Assembly: GCA_007570785.1 (NCBI GenBank)
Contig: ML662449.1
Location: forward strand, 13,709,996 to 13,773,995
Direction of reading: 5' to 3'
Length of the DNA stretch: 64,000 nucleotides
Source of the DNA: Antilocapra americana
Taxonomy: Eukaryota > Chordata > Mammalia > Artiodactyla > Antilocapridae
The notes below the pieces were generated by a model, which saw only the letters and a program-made list of their open reading frames with translations, was not told where the DNA came from and searched no databases. Below, piece after piece: positions 46,748 to 57,365 of the stretch. Made by a program: the position numbers and the translations under genes. How positions within the stretch are numbered: position 1 is the first letter of the stretch; each line of letters starts with the position of its first letter.

Positions 46748-47933
46748 ACCTCTAACAATTCATCAAGTGGAAAAGAAGATTGTTATTTTGCTTCAAAGAA
46801 TAAGGTTTAAAATTCACATAAACTTGTCACAGAAAGTTTCAAAAAGTTAAACTTTTTGCTCCACCTCTCCCCTCATTAGCACTTGACTCCCTGTCTTAAC
46901 CATTTCTCTTCCAATTATTTTCAGCGTCTCAGCAATTTCAAGAGCCACATAGATAATTTGTCTCATAGTCTCTAAATTCCCTAATTGCCCTCCTCACTGC
47001 TAAAATTCTTTTCTCCCATTCCATCTCAACCATCAACTACTATGGTCACACCCTAAGAGCTACACGTCTTTAAAGAGGAATGAAAGCCCAAGATACTGAT
47101 ACAAAAAGAAGATGACCTATTTTACCTAAATTTTTTTAAAGAAAGAAGAGAAATTAAGGTATACTCATATTTAACATACAAAGCATATTAATTAAAAACA
47201 CACTGAAGTTGTGTGCTTATTTTTTTAACTAACACGCAAAGGAGACCACCACCTATATATTGTCATTACTGTTAACCACATCCTCCAAAATCAAGCATCT
47301 CACTCTGACTCTTACCTCCCAGTTTTCCAGCTCATTCACTCTGGTATCCCAATCCCAGCAACTATTGAATCTTTTTAATACCTCACAATTTTTACCGTCT
47401 TCACTTTTCTATTGACCAGCCTATCTTTTATGTCCTTATTTTCCTCCTTTTCTATCCTATACTTCATGGTTCATCACTGTAACCACTCCTCATGCATTCA
47501 CTCCCAATTTCCTTGCCCTTCTTTTCCTCTGTTATACATTCCTGATATAATCCATCCCTGTTTAAATCCAAGTCTGCCTATTTCATGCCTGCATCCAAGC
47601 ACTGAACACAGCATAACTGAATTAAAATATGCAAACTTGCTGCTACATTCACTTTAAATTAATGACCACAATGTTAACAACATCCTCAGCACTACTCAGT
47701 AATCCTTCCACATTTCCCTACCCAATTCTTTCTTGTTTTAACAATTTCAGACCTCCTCTGTCAATCCTTCAATAGCTTTCTGTTACCTCCCCCTTGGATG
47801 ATGACCCCTAATATTATTTCCCTAAGAAAACAGAAGAGAACATCTACATCCTCCCCCACCAAATCTACCAACCTAAATGCTTTTCATCCATGTCCTCTGC
47901 TTCCCTCCTTATAACAATGAATTGTCCCTGATT
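46748..47933. other. EHBP1 intron, pyrimidine-rich, possibly upstream L2 sequence
   Basis: Long pyrimidine-rich sequence (47280-47930) lies directly before the clear L2 fossil. It may be the degraded upstream part of the same LINE, but no diagnostic motif is visible. No exon was recognised. Confidence 0.35.
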
Positions 47934-47947
47934 CTACTTAAGTTCAG

Positions 47948-48152
47948 GGCTTCCCTGTAGCTCAGACTGTAAAGGATCTGCCTGCAATGCAGGAGACCCG
48001 GGTTCAATCTCTGGGTTGGGAAGATCCCCTGGAGACGAAAATGGCAACCCACTTGAGTATTCTTGCCTGGAGAATTCCATGGACAGAGGAGCCTGGCAGG
48101 CAGTCCATGGGGTCACAAAGAGTCAAACATGGCTGAGCAACTGACACAAACA
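47948..48152 (+). mobile_element. Bov-tA SINE with target-site duplication
   Basis: GGCTTCCCTGTAGCTCAGAC head, GACCCGGGTTCAATCTCTGG box B. The 14-bp duplication CTACTTAAGTTCAG lies at 47934-47947 and 48153-48166. Confidence 0.95.
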
Positions 48153-48437
48153 CTACTTAAGTTCAGCCTTTCCATTCGTGTGCTGGATTCTGTTCCCTTT
48201 CTCCTGAAGTTACTTCCTCTCCCAGGACATCATCAGTTTTCCCTTCTTTACCAATCATTTCCATCAGCATCAATATCTTCCATGTGAAAGGTACACCCTA
48301 ACCTCTTGTCCCTCTCCAGGTACTCCAGTTCTCCATTTTGTAGCAAAATTTTCTAACAAAATTATCTGTACTGACTCTGTATCCACCTCCTTTCCTCTAA
48401 TTCAATTCAATTATGCTTTCATCCCCATCATTCCACC

Positions 48438-48753
48438 CAAAGTGAAGTGAACGTCGCTCAGTTGTGTCCGACTCTTGGTAACCCCATGGACTAGAGTCCA
48501 TGGAATTCTCCAGGCCAGGATACTAGAGTAGATAGCCTTTCCCTTCTCCAGGGGATCTTCCAAATCCAGGGATCAAACCCATGTCTCTCACATTGCAGGT
48601 GGATTCTTTACCAGCTGAACCACAAGGGAAGTCCAAGAATACTGGAGTGGGTAGCCTATCCCTTCTCTAGTGGATCTTCCCAACCCAGGAATCAAACTGG
48701 GGTCTCTTGCACTGCAGGCAGATTCTTCACCAGCTGAGCTACCAGGGAAGACC
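48438..48753 (-). mobile_element. Bov-tA SINE with duplicated tRNA-like head
   Basis: Antisense: CGTCGCTCAGTTGTGTCCGA tail, first head ending CCACAAGGGAAGTCC at about 48635, then AAGAATACTGGAGTGGGTAG and a second head ending TACCAGGGAAGACCC. Confidence 0.88.
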
Positions 48754-49349
48754 CAAACCATCCCTCAATGTCATCAACTCTTTCCAACTTGCAAATCCAG
48801 TGGTCATCTTGCTCAACCTCTCAAAAGTATTTGACACAGTGGACCACTCTTCTCCTGATATATTTTGTACTTTGCTCCTTGGGAAGCACACACTCCTAAT
48901 TTCTCTCCTACCTCATTACTGATTGTTTTCAGTCTTCTTTGCTGGTTCTTCCTCTTCCTCCCCTCCTCTATATGTTGAAATGTCCTAAGGCTCAGACCTC
49001 AGTTCTCTTAATCTCTATGAGCACCACAGAAAATTGCCTATAGCCTTTTAGTTATAAATTCTATCTGTAAACTATGAGACTCTGTCTGCTTCTCTCCCCT
49101 GAGCTCAAGATTCTTAAATTAACTGCCTAATTAAAATCTCCAGCTGGATGTCCCAAGCTTTAAGAAGGCAAAGTCAATTCTTGATTTCTCCTTCACAACA
49201 AACTTTCTTCTCCTGGGTGTTCCCCATTCCTGTAATTAGTATTACATTCACCTGGTTGCTCAGGCCAAAAGCCCAGTCATTAGCGATCTCTCACTTTACA
49301 TCATATCTAATCCATCATTAACTCCTGTCAACTAAACCTTCAAGAAATT

Positions 49350-49475
49350 TATTTCTAGTTACATGGGTTTATACTGTTGTCAAAACTTATTGCACTATAT
49401 ACTTTAAATGGATGCATCTTATTGTATGTAAAAGTGTAGTTATTCCTCAATAAAGTGTGGTAGGAGCATGTGTAT
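49350..49475 (+). mobile_element. Old L1 LINE tail inserted in the L2 fossil
   Basis: CAAAACTTATTGCACTATAT, TTTAAATGGATGCATCTTAT, TTGTATGTAAAAGTGTAGTT and CCTCAATAAAGTGTGG are a typical older L1 3' end. Confidence 0.7.
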
Positions 49476-49565
49476 GTGTTACCAACATACATCCAGTCAT
49501 TTCTCACCACCTCCACATGACTTCTGCTACTTGGACTTCTACAATAGTATCTTAGCTTCTATTTT

Positions 49566-51253
49566 TACACCAAGCTTGTTTTCAATTATTATTATTTTTT
49601 AATGTATTTCAAAAGTAGATTCTTTATATCAAGACAGATGTTCCTCTAATTCATTACATTAGAGCAACAGAGAAATGCCAGCTTAAGTCACCCAAAGAAG
49701 TGGATTTGAATAAATACTTAGTAGTGTAACTTGGCCTTCATAAACTCAAGTTAATATTCACAGTGCATGTAGCATTCTAATGTCCAACTGGAAAACTAAC
49801 TTGGGATCAGTTACAGAGGGCCTGGAACATCAGATTAAGGAGTTCATATTTTATCCAACAGGCTAGCGTCACACACTTAAGCTCTGGAAAAAGATACTTT
49901 TTCACTTTTCAAATCCTGAGGTCACAGCTGTGCAAAAACTAGTGGAATAATGGAGAAAATGAGGGGTTACTTTCAGGGATATAAACCCCTTTTTGTACCT
50001 CTAGAATTCTGAACCATGTGATTGTGTCACCTATTTTAAAAATAAATTGTAATTAAAACTATATTTAAAAATAAGAAAAAGGAATTCTCACATGACAGAA
50101 AAACCAGAAACCAATATGTCTATGCCTTTTGGGGAAAAGTTTATGGTACTTTAAATACTTTTTAAAAACTCACATAGGAGAAATATAAAAACAGATAAAA
50201 TATGTTCACATATGTAGACGATACAGAGACATACACAGAAAATATAATACATGCTCATAATAGTTCTCATCATGTATTAGGGAGTTCCTATTGGAATTGA
50301 GTTCTGCAAACTAAATGATCATAACCACAACTTGCCAACTTTCAAGTAGGTTCCTTAAACAGCTAAATAGCCATTGGGAGCTCATACAAGACTTCTCTCA
50401 GAAATCTGAAGACCTGCAGGTGATATTTTTTAAGAAGACGAATAGGAGAAGAAACAAACTAAGAGAGGAAAGACAGCAATTCTCTTTGTCACAGAGTCAT
50501 CTCTAGTGGCCAGTTTCAATAGTTGCCAACAGCTACATCAGTTAGGTGAGATTAATAATTAAATGACTTGGGGACAACAATAAGAGAAGGGGAATATAAA
50601 CACTTAACATCTTCAAATTTACTGGAGCCTCTACCTGGTTATCAAGGAGTGATGAGGAACAGGACTTAACAGTATAGTATCCTCTCAGATGATACTAAAA
50701 GTCTTTCTGGTTTTTGTTCCTGACCTATCTTCTAGAGCCACTATATCAAGAAAAAATTATAAGTTAGACACTTTAGCTAAGGAAACATACCATGTTGGGC
50801 AAATGCGAAATACTGTAAGACAGCAACAAAGAAAAGTGTAAGAAAGCAGAAAACCCAAACCCCTTAAATAAAATTCATTCTTTGATCAGGGTAAAACGCT
50901 GTGAGTTTGCTCATGGCCTAGATCTTAAAAGATGGCTTCCTAAAACCCTTACCTTCATCCTGTTACCTGTCACGCTCAGGTTCATAACCTACAGCCATAA
51001 CAAGAGAACATGGACAACATTTCTCCTCTCCCTAATCACAGAAATAACATGTTCTTCCTAGGAAAACATATCCTGATTCCCATAAACTTCCTCCATCAAC
51101 ACACTATGCCCTTCTCGAATCCTGAAGTTTCATCTTCATTCCCTCGAGTTTCAAAGTCATGCAGAAATCAGTATACTTTATCCTGAATAGGCACTTATGC
51201 TGAAAACATTATTTTAAAATACTGTTTCTTAAACCTTAATATGCATGGTATAA
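49566..51253. other. EHBP1 intron
   Basis: Mostly unique. GGGCCTGGAACATCAGATTA ... TTTTATCCAACAGGCTAGCG (49819-49868) resembles an ancient repeat but is too short to name. No exon was recognised. Confidence 0.35.
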
Positions 51254-51568
51254 AGAAAGTGAAAGTCGCTCAGTCATGTCCAACTCTTTGCGAAACCTAT
51301 GGACTAGAGTCCATGGAATTCTCCAGGCCAGGATACTGGAATGGGTAGCCATTCCCTTCTCCAGGGATCTTCGCAATCCAAGGATCAAACCCAGGTCTCT
51401 CACATTCCAGGCAGATTCTTTACCAGCTGAACCACAAGGGAAGCCCAAGAATAGTGGAGTGGGTAGCCTATCCCTTCTCCAGGGGATCTTCCTGACCCAA
51501 GAGTCAAGTCGGGGTCTCATCTCCTGCACTGCAGGCAGATTCTTTACCAACTTAGTTATCAGGGAAGC
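51254..51568 (-). mobile_element. Bov-tA SINE with duplicated tRNA-like head
   Basis: Antisense: AAAGTCGCTCAGTCATGTCC tail, first head ending CCACAAGGGAAGCCC, junction AAGAATAGTGGAGTGGGTAG, second head ending TATCAGGGAAGCC. Confidence 0.88.
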
Positions 51569-51574
51569 CAAGGT

Positions 51575-51715
51575 ATGGATCTCATTAAAATACAGATTCT
51601 GATTCAGTAAGTCTAGGGCAAGGCCTGAGGGACAGCAGTTTCTAACAGATTCATTCCCAGGCTTTGCAAATTTTCCTGTTTCTCAGAAAACACTTGGAGT
51701 AGCAAGGTTCCAGAA
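51575..51715 (+). mobile_element. MER5A-type hAT DNA transposon fossil
   Basis: AAAATACAGATTCTGATTCA, GTAAGTCTAGGGCAAGGCCT, CAGTTTCTAACAGATTCATT and CACTTGGAGTAGCAAGGTTC match the MER5A body. Confidence 0.75.
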
Positions 51716-53052
51716 AGCATGGCACATGCATATGTAGTTTACTTACAAAGGCACAATCCTAATGGAATGCTGGATTTTTATAGTTTATTCCTTCTTCTCT
51801 AATTTATATTAGATCTATTTTCTTATCCTCTCAACACCTGCAATTTATCTTCAAAGCCTCTTTCCCTTTACTGAATTGACATCTATAAATTTCCTACCTC
51901 TCCTTTTATTTTTCCATACCCTCAACAATACCTAAAATGTATATGTAACTGAAAAAAACATATGTTCTTACTATGTGTCCAAGTCTATTTTTATTCTTAT
52001 ACCCTTTAAATAGATTCTAATTCAGCATACATATTCAGTTATTTAAAAATTCTTGCAAGCATCAAAATGAGGCATGAAAAATAAAAAAAAGAGAGCTACA
52101 GGATTTAAGTACATAAATTTGGCCTAGCCTGTATTTACCACAAGGACCTTATGCAAAGTAAAGCAAAAAGAATATAACTAAAACTTATTATAACAAATTT
52201 TTATATAATGAAAAGATTTTAAAGCTCTATTTAAGGATCCACTTATAAATAAAATTCCAGTACATCAAACAAATATATTATTCTTTGGGCACTGTCATCT
52301 CTTAACTTTAAACTGTATTTTTAAATGAGATGGGGGAAATGCAAAATATTTAGAACTACACATCTAAAAATTCTACAGTATACAAATGCTTCTTATGTTT
52401 AGGCCAGACCTTATCATAAAGATCTAATTTAATAGGTATACCGTAATGTCCAACCCTAAAAGTAATTGAGCCATCTATTCATTAATAATCAAGTTAAATT
52501 TCATTCTTGGCTTTTACCTTGAGACACATTAACAATAATATACATATTTCTCAAGGAAAAATAAAATCCAGGAATGATGTAAACTGTGGGGAAGAAACTC
52601 ATGTTGTGAATAAAGAATCACCTGATATGTTCTATTTCCCTTAAGAAAAGAGATTCAGATTTAACCATCTTACAGCTGATGCCCCCAGTATAAGACCAAG
52701 TTGAGAATTACTTGTAATCAGGAACTTTCTCATATACTCCCTAGTTGAGTTAGTAGTACACTAGTCCTCCAAGCCAGAAACTTGGGTGTCAACCCAGACC
52801 TTTCCCTCTCCCTCATCCCCATCCTTTTCAGACCCATACTGAAATGATCATTAAGTATTATCCATTTTGTGTCCTAAGTGTCCCTCTACTCGATTCTCCC
52901 CCCTTTCTCTGCCACTGCCTTAGTCTAAGCCTCTTCCCTCACCTTACCTATTACAATAGCTACCCTACCATCACAGCCTCCAGTTACCCTTTCCACCATG
53001 ATCCTTACTTCGCACTGTCATCCAAATGGTTTTCCAGAATGAAAATCTAAAG
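51716..53052. other. EHBP1 intron, nothing recognised
   Basis: AT-rich with a pyrimidine-rich end (52760-53040). No exon recognised. Confidence 0.35.
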
Positions 53053-53272
53053 TCAGGATTCCCTGGTGACTCAGATGGTAAAGAATCCACCTGCAACGCA
53101 GAGACCCAGGTTCGACCCCTGGGTTGGAAAAATCCTCTGGAGAAGGGACCAGTTACCCACTCCAGTATTTTTGCCTGGAGAATTTCAAGAACAGAGGAGC
53201 CTGGCAGGCTACATTCCCTTGGTTCGCAAAGAGTCGGACAGGACCAAGCGACTAACACTTTCACTTTTCTTC
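53053..53272 (+). mobile_element. Bov-tA SINE
   Basis: AGGATTCCCTGGTGACTCAG head, CAGGTTCGACCCCTGGGTTG box B, GAGTCGGACAGGACCAAGCG tail. Flanked by imperfect AAATCTAAAGT / AAACCTAAAAT. Confidence 0.92.
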
Positions 53273-53284
53273 AAACCTAAAATC

Positions 53285-54012
53285 TCTTCGGCTCAGAACC
53301 TTTTAGTATCTCTCCATCACCCACAGAATAAAGTCCAAGGCATGTATAATAGCACTTCACTCCTGCCTGCCTCTAAAACATCACAGCCCACTGCATTCCT
53401 CTCACTTTAAGACCCATCATTATCCACTGCATGAACTTCTGGCATACTACACACTTCCATGCTTTTGCATAAGCAGTTGTTTTGTCTAGAATACCCTTCA
53501 TTTCTTCTCCTTTAGCTTCCTGGCCAATTATTATGAACCTTTCAAAACTCAGCTCAGCTCTCAGAAAGTCATCCCATACCCTACCCTACCCTTAAAGAGT
53601 TATTTCCTTCTCTGCTAACTTTGTAAGTAAAAACGGCATTTGTTGAGCATTTACTATGTGCCTGACATTGTTCCAAGCATTTTACATGTCTTAACTCATT
53701 TAATCTTCACAATAACCCTTTCTGTGAAGTGATACCATTATTACCTTCCTCAATAAGAAAATTATCTCAGAGGAGTAAATAACTTGTCCCCATAAGAATA
53801 TCTAGCTGTTAGGGGATGGAGATAGATTAATATCCCTACATCATACATATTTATACTATTGCACCTATCACAGAGACTTCATTTACATGACCTGTCACTG
53901 CCCTAGACTCCTTGAGGGTGAACTCCTTGAGGGTGGGGATTATTTCATATTCAACTCTAAAGCTACAGAGCCTAGTATAAAGTAGGTAATCAGTACATGC
54001 ACTTCTTGAGTT
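53285..54012 (+). mobile_element. L2 LINE fossil with nested MIR
   Basis: The left arm 53285-53625 carries AATAAAGTCCAAGGCATGTA, TGCTTTTGCATAAGCAGTTG and TTCAAAACTCAGCTCAGCTC. The right arm 53816-54012 carries CTAGACTCCTTGAGGGTGAA, CTCCTTGAGGGTGGGGATTA and the terminal CAGAGCCTAGTATAAAGTAG. This is the L2 3' end. CTCCTTGAGGGTG is locally duplicated. Confidence 0.75.
53626..53815 (+). repeat. MIR SINE fossil nested in L2
   Basis: TTGTTGAGCATTTACTATGT, GTTCCAAGCATTTTACATGT, CATTTAATCTTCACAATAAC and TAAATAACTTGTCCCCATAA in MIR order. Confidence 0.85.
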
Positions 54013-54292
54013 GCACAGAAAATAACATTCTAACAAGTTTAAGAGAAAAGCATTTGGAAACTAGTTTCCAAATAAATATTCAGATATGCTTTAAGAGTTC
54101 TAGAGTAGAGCAAGTTGTTTTCCATCTTATAAAAAGAGAGATTAATACAGACATGAGATTACCGTCTGTGTGAACAATGAAATGGACTTATTTTTGCAGT
54201 AATACTGCTTAATCACCATAATAAATCAAAACCCAAAGTATCATTTTCTTAAGATTAACTTTTTTCCTCTAATAAGAATAGTACTACTTTAG

Positions 54293-54486
54293 TTGTTAAG
54301 TCGTGTCCGACTCTTGCAACCCCATGGACTATAGCCTGCCAGGCTCCTCTGTCCATGGGATTCTCCAGACAATACTAGAGTGGGCTGCCATTTCCTTCTC
54401 CAGGGGATCTGGCTGACCCAGGGATCAAACCCAGGTCTCTTATACTATAAGCAGATTCTTTACCAACTGAGCTACAAGGGAAGCCC
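54293..54486 (-). mobile_element. Bov-tA SINE
   Basis: Antisense: TAAGTCGTGTCCGACTCTTG, CAGGGGATCTGGCTGACCCA, GAGCTACAAGGGAAGCCC. Confidence 0.92.
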
Positions 54487-55159
54487 AACAAGAATTCTTG
54501 CTTATCATTCAGAGCAGTGAAAAGAAAGCCCTCAATTTACTTTGCTCAAGTGGAAAGCAACAAATCATAGACCAGCACTACTAATTGCTTCCTTAAGTCT
54601 GGCCAAGAAATGTATCTCATTAGGCAATTAAAATAAAACATAGTTGCCTGACTAAGCATATAACAGAAGAATTTCTAAGGTTGTGTGGACTGGTATTATT
54701 AATCAGATAATGAAAAATTCTTTAAGCAAAAGATAAAAAAACAGATCAGCATCACCCTACAAGAATAGATTTCTGTATTCAAACTCTATTGAAACATAGA
54801 CATATGTGTTAATCAAAATATATGCATATGTTGACAATATTTCAATAGCCATTTTTACATCTCCTTAAAATTATAAAAATCAAAGTTATCCTAACACTAA
54901 TGATGCAAGACCTCAAGACCAAGTCTGCTGTACTTAGTGTGCTCTCAAAGTAACAGTCCTCTGAGCCACACTGAAGTGCAGTAATTAAAACCCACAGGAA
55001 TGGTACCAGCAGCAACAGTCCACACCATAGTACTTGTGAGAGTCATCTGCACCCCGCCCAGCTTTTACACACTTGTGCACTGCAGAAAGGTAAAGCTGCT
55101 GTCAGAAGCAGCAGAGTTTAGGCCACAGCACAGCACACTCTACACCCAGGCACTCTTAC
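54487..55159. other. EHBP1 intron directly downstream of the start-codon exon
   Basis: Unique-looking sequence leading to the donor GTAAGAGTG at 55151-55159 (minus strand). No repeat recognised. Confidence 0.4.
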
Positions 55160-55263
55160 CATTTCTTGGTACATTCAACCATCAGCTCCTGGTAGGAGGC
55201 CACAAACTGGAACTTGGATGCGTGTTTTCCCACACGCTGTAGTCTCTTCCAAACTGAAGCCAT
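55160..55263 (-). CDS. EHBP1: EHBP1 first coding exon, start codon to residue 34
   Basis: ATG is the complement of 55261-55263 and is followed by GCT, giving G at +4 (the -3 base is A: ATCATCATGG). The 104 coding bases read MASVWKRLQRVGKHASKFQF then VASYQELMVECTKK, plus TG of the next Trp codon, and end at a consensus donor G|GTAAGAG. This is the known N-terminus of EHBP1. It begins the NT-C2 domain, which targets the protein to membranes, while downstream parts outside the window carry NPF motifs for EHD proteins, the calponin-homology domain and the Rab-binding bMERB domain. The exon continues into 5'UTR to the right. A good acceptor is GCTGTGTTGCTAACCCAG, placing the exon border at about 55291, but TACAG near 55365 is an alternative. 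Confidence 0.96.
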
Positions 55264-55291
55264 GATGATCAGTCAAAACAGTGGAGCAGTT
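55264..55291 (-). other. EHBP1: EHBP1 5'UTR part of the start-codon exon (border inferred)
   Basis: Between the inferred acceptor (AACCCAG on the minus strand, plus 55292-55298) and the ATG lie 28 bases ending TGACTGATCATC. The border rests on one good pyrimidine-rich acceptor and needs transcript data. Confidence 0.5.
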
Positions 55292-55390
55292 CTGGGTTAG
55301 CAACACAGCAGCTTTAACAAAGCAGAAGATCCAAAGCAAAGGAGCTTTGCATGTATGTCTGTACTTTAAAAAGCTCAACTACAACTTGAA

Positions 55391-55609
55391 ATGATGTTTG
55401 GGGTCCATAAAGTCTTCTCCCTGTTTCACAGGGTAAATCCCATCCTAGATGAATGGCCCAGTCAAGAAGAGTATGACACACATGACAGGATGAGTGAGAA
55501 GAGGTTCCCTCATGGAGACATCACCATTCCACCTCGAGGGCTATATGATATGTATTCTGGAGGACTGAAAAGCAAAACAAAGAGAAAAAATATGAGAAGA
55601 GAAGCATAA
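55391..55609 (+). other. Unassigned 72-codon open frame upstream of the EHBP1 start exon
   Basis: ATG at 55391 opens a frame of 72 codons to TAA at 55607-55609, on the strand opposite EHBP1. The predicted peptide has ordinary protein-like composition (ILDEWPSQEEYDTHDR, GDITIPPRGLYDMYSGG) and a basic end (KSKTKRKNMRREA). I do not recognise it. No poly(A) signal or intron boundary is clear. It may be chance or a decayed exon. Confidence 0.25.
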
Positions 55610-56400
55610 GTGACTAACCACCCATGTCAGATAACACTGCAACAGACAACCCCAGTTCTCCAGCATGTTTTTCAAACAATGAAACAAAACACTAACCTCA
55701 AAAGCCAGTAACGTCAAGGATGCAAGACACCAAGGAAGAAATTACAACTCACACCACAGACGTGGAGCAACATATCAGGTAATCAGCATCAACAACAACT
55801 GAGAGGCGAAAGCCGGGGCCCTACCTCCGTGTCCTAGCATCACAGAAGGGTGAGCAGAGCGGGAAAGTCTAGAGATGCTGCTTAATTTCCACCGCCAGTC
55901 AGAGGAAGGAGTGGAGTATTTTAAAATAAACTTTATTTTTCAGGTGATAATTAATAGCTGTGAGTCCTAAAATAAGTGCGTGTAGCAAATTAAGGAGCGG
56001 GGAAGAATGCTGCTGCTGAGTCGGCGGGGGAAATGGATGGGAAAAGAGGAGTGGAGGGAAATCTCAAGACAGAGAGAGGGCAGTGTCCCGGCTCCAGGCC
56101 ACTTGGGCTCTCATTCACCTTCGCTGCCAACCAGAGGGAAATGGAAACTCCTGCCTGGGCGTGAAGCAATGACCAAAGGGGCAAGTGCACGGTGCGGGGT
56201 GCGGTGCCGCCCTCCCCCATCCTCAGGGAATAGTCCGCCGGAGCCTCCTCTCCTCCAGCACACAGCCCAGACCCCTGCCCCCAGCGGAGGCAGGCGGTGG
56301 CTCGCCCGCAGTCCCTGTCACCCAGGCGATGCCAGAAGACCCCAGCCCGGTACCAGAGCCCCGGCCCCGCAGCACGTCCACTCCCGCCCCCTCCTCACAC

Positions 56401-56700
56401 CTCTAATCCCGCTGTCGGGCTGAGTCTGGCCCGGTTCCCTCCTCAGGGCCGCTCCTCCGTCGCCGCCGCAGCAGAAGCCGCCGCCGCCGCCACCGAGTCC
56501 TCCATCCCCGCCGGAGCCACATGGAACAGCCGAGCCAGCCGCGGCGCTCCCGGGAGCCGGGGTCTGCAGCCCCTCAGGCGGACAGCGCGCCTCACGCCCG
56601 CCCCCTCCCGGACGCAGTAGCCCCGCGACCGTCCCCCACCCTACAAAACCCTGCCAGAGCCGCCGCTCAGCGCCCAGCACCCCCTCCCCCGCCTTTCTCC
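56401..56700 (-). other. EHBP1: Probable non-coding first exon of EHBP1 (inferred)
   Basis: On the minus strand the G-rich sequence ends GGGATTAGAG followed by GTGTGAGG, a usable donor with the cut after plus 56401. The start is placed about 90 bases downstream of the CCAAT box at 56787 and is approximate. It contains two short overlapping upstream open frames (ATG at 56505-56503 ending at 56443, and ATG at 56522-56520 ending at TAG 56403). An alternative donor GGAG|GTAGGG exists at 55825. Transcript evidence is needed to choose. Confidence 0.45.
56443..56505 (-). other. Upstream ORF in the inferred EHBP1 5'UTR, 20 codons
   Basis: ATG at 56505-56503 in a strong context (GGGGATGG) reads MEDSV, an alanine-rich stretch and ...TEERP, with a TGA at 56445-56443. 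The alanine run comes from a GGC repeat. It ends inside the inferred exon, so it cannot be a start of EHBP1. Confidence 0.4.
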
Positions 56701-56900
56701 TCCGCCACCATCATCATTACCTCCCCCGCCGCACCTCTCACACTAACCCTACCCACAGCGGCTCAACCTCCGTCCGCCCCGCCGCCATTGGCTGGACCCC
56801 AGGCTTGCCCCGCCCACCTTGGCGACCGGGCCTTTGAGGGGCCGGGGCGCCTCATTGGCCGAGCAGGGTGCCCATCACAGAGCTCCACCCCCTAGCTCTG

Positions 56901-57365
56901 GAGGTGTTTTTCCGCCAGGCAGAACGCGACGTACTATCCACCCTTCTTTAAAAAAAAAAAAAAATTGGAACCCTCTAAGGACAATCCCTCCCATTGCTCT
57001 GATTGGCTTCAAGAGGGAAGCGCTGGGTGGGAGGAGTAAAGAGTGTTTATAGTGATCTGGAAGGTGGTTGCTGAAGGTGGATGTCGGTCAAAGGTGCTGG
57101 GCGGGGTTTACAGCTGGAGTCCGAGCAGAGCCCGGGACTGGCTTCGCTGAAGCTGTGAGCTGTGGAGCTGCTGTGGTTTTCTCTCCTGTTCTCGCCTATC
57201 CCCACCCTAGGAGTTGGGTGTGCCCTCTCTGCCACTAGCTGCTAGGGTGTTTGCGCACACAGCCTTGGTTTAACCTCCTGGGATTTTTCCTCTGACCAAC
57301 TGTAATGCCCTGGCCAAGCCCCTATCAAACATTCGATCTGCTGGTCCTTAATGAACCAGATTCGG
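56901..57365. other. Right shoulder of the CpG island
   Basis: A 16-A tract at 56949-56964, then moderately GC-rich sequence with a CCAAT box (57002). No gene recognised; a divergent non-coding first exon would sit here. Confidence 0.35.

Larger units (their letters stand above)
48167..49565 (+). mobile_element. L2-clade LINE reverse-transcriptase fossil
   Basis: Frame-readable trace VVILLNLSKVFDTVDHSS (about 48808-48860) is the motif-A block of CR1/L2-type reverse transcriptase (usual form LLDLSAAFDTVDH). Downstream, TTTGCTGGTTCTTCCTCTTC, CTAAGGCTCAGACCTCAGTT, TCTCCAGCTGGATGTCCCAA, TTGCTCAGGCCAAAAGCCCA and CATTTCTCACCACCTCCACA (49498) keep the order of the family sequence. It is interrupted by the Bov-tA at 48438-48753 and an L1 tail at 49350-49475. 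Confidence 0.75.
55960..56900. promoter_or_regulatory. EHBP1: CpG island, probable EHBP1 promoter
   Basis: The GC- and CpG-dense segment (core 56200-56870) stands in sharp contrast to AT-rich surroundings. It holds GC-box-type CCCGCCCC runs (56384-56391, 56597-56604) and CCAAT boxes reading on the minus strand (plus ATTGG at 56787, 56854, and further out 56964 and 57002). The box at 56787 is embedded in CCGCCATTGGC, which also resembles a YY1 site. The position upstream of the minus-strand start-codon exon and the box orientation favour EHBP1; divergent transcription to the right is possible. Confidence 0.8.

Noticed and set aside
56297..56895. Several long frames in the CpG island
   Set aside because: GC-rich sequence has few stops; the peptides are low-complexity Pro/Ala/Arg text without a conserved pattern.
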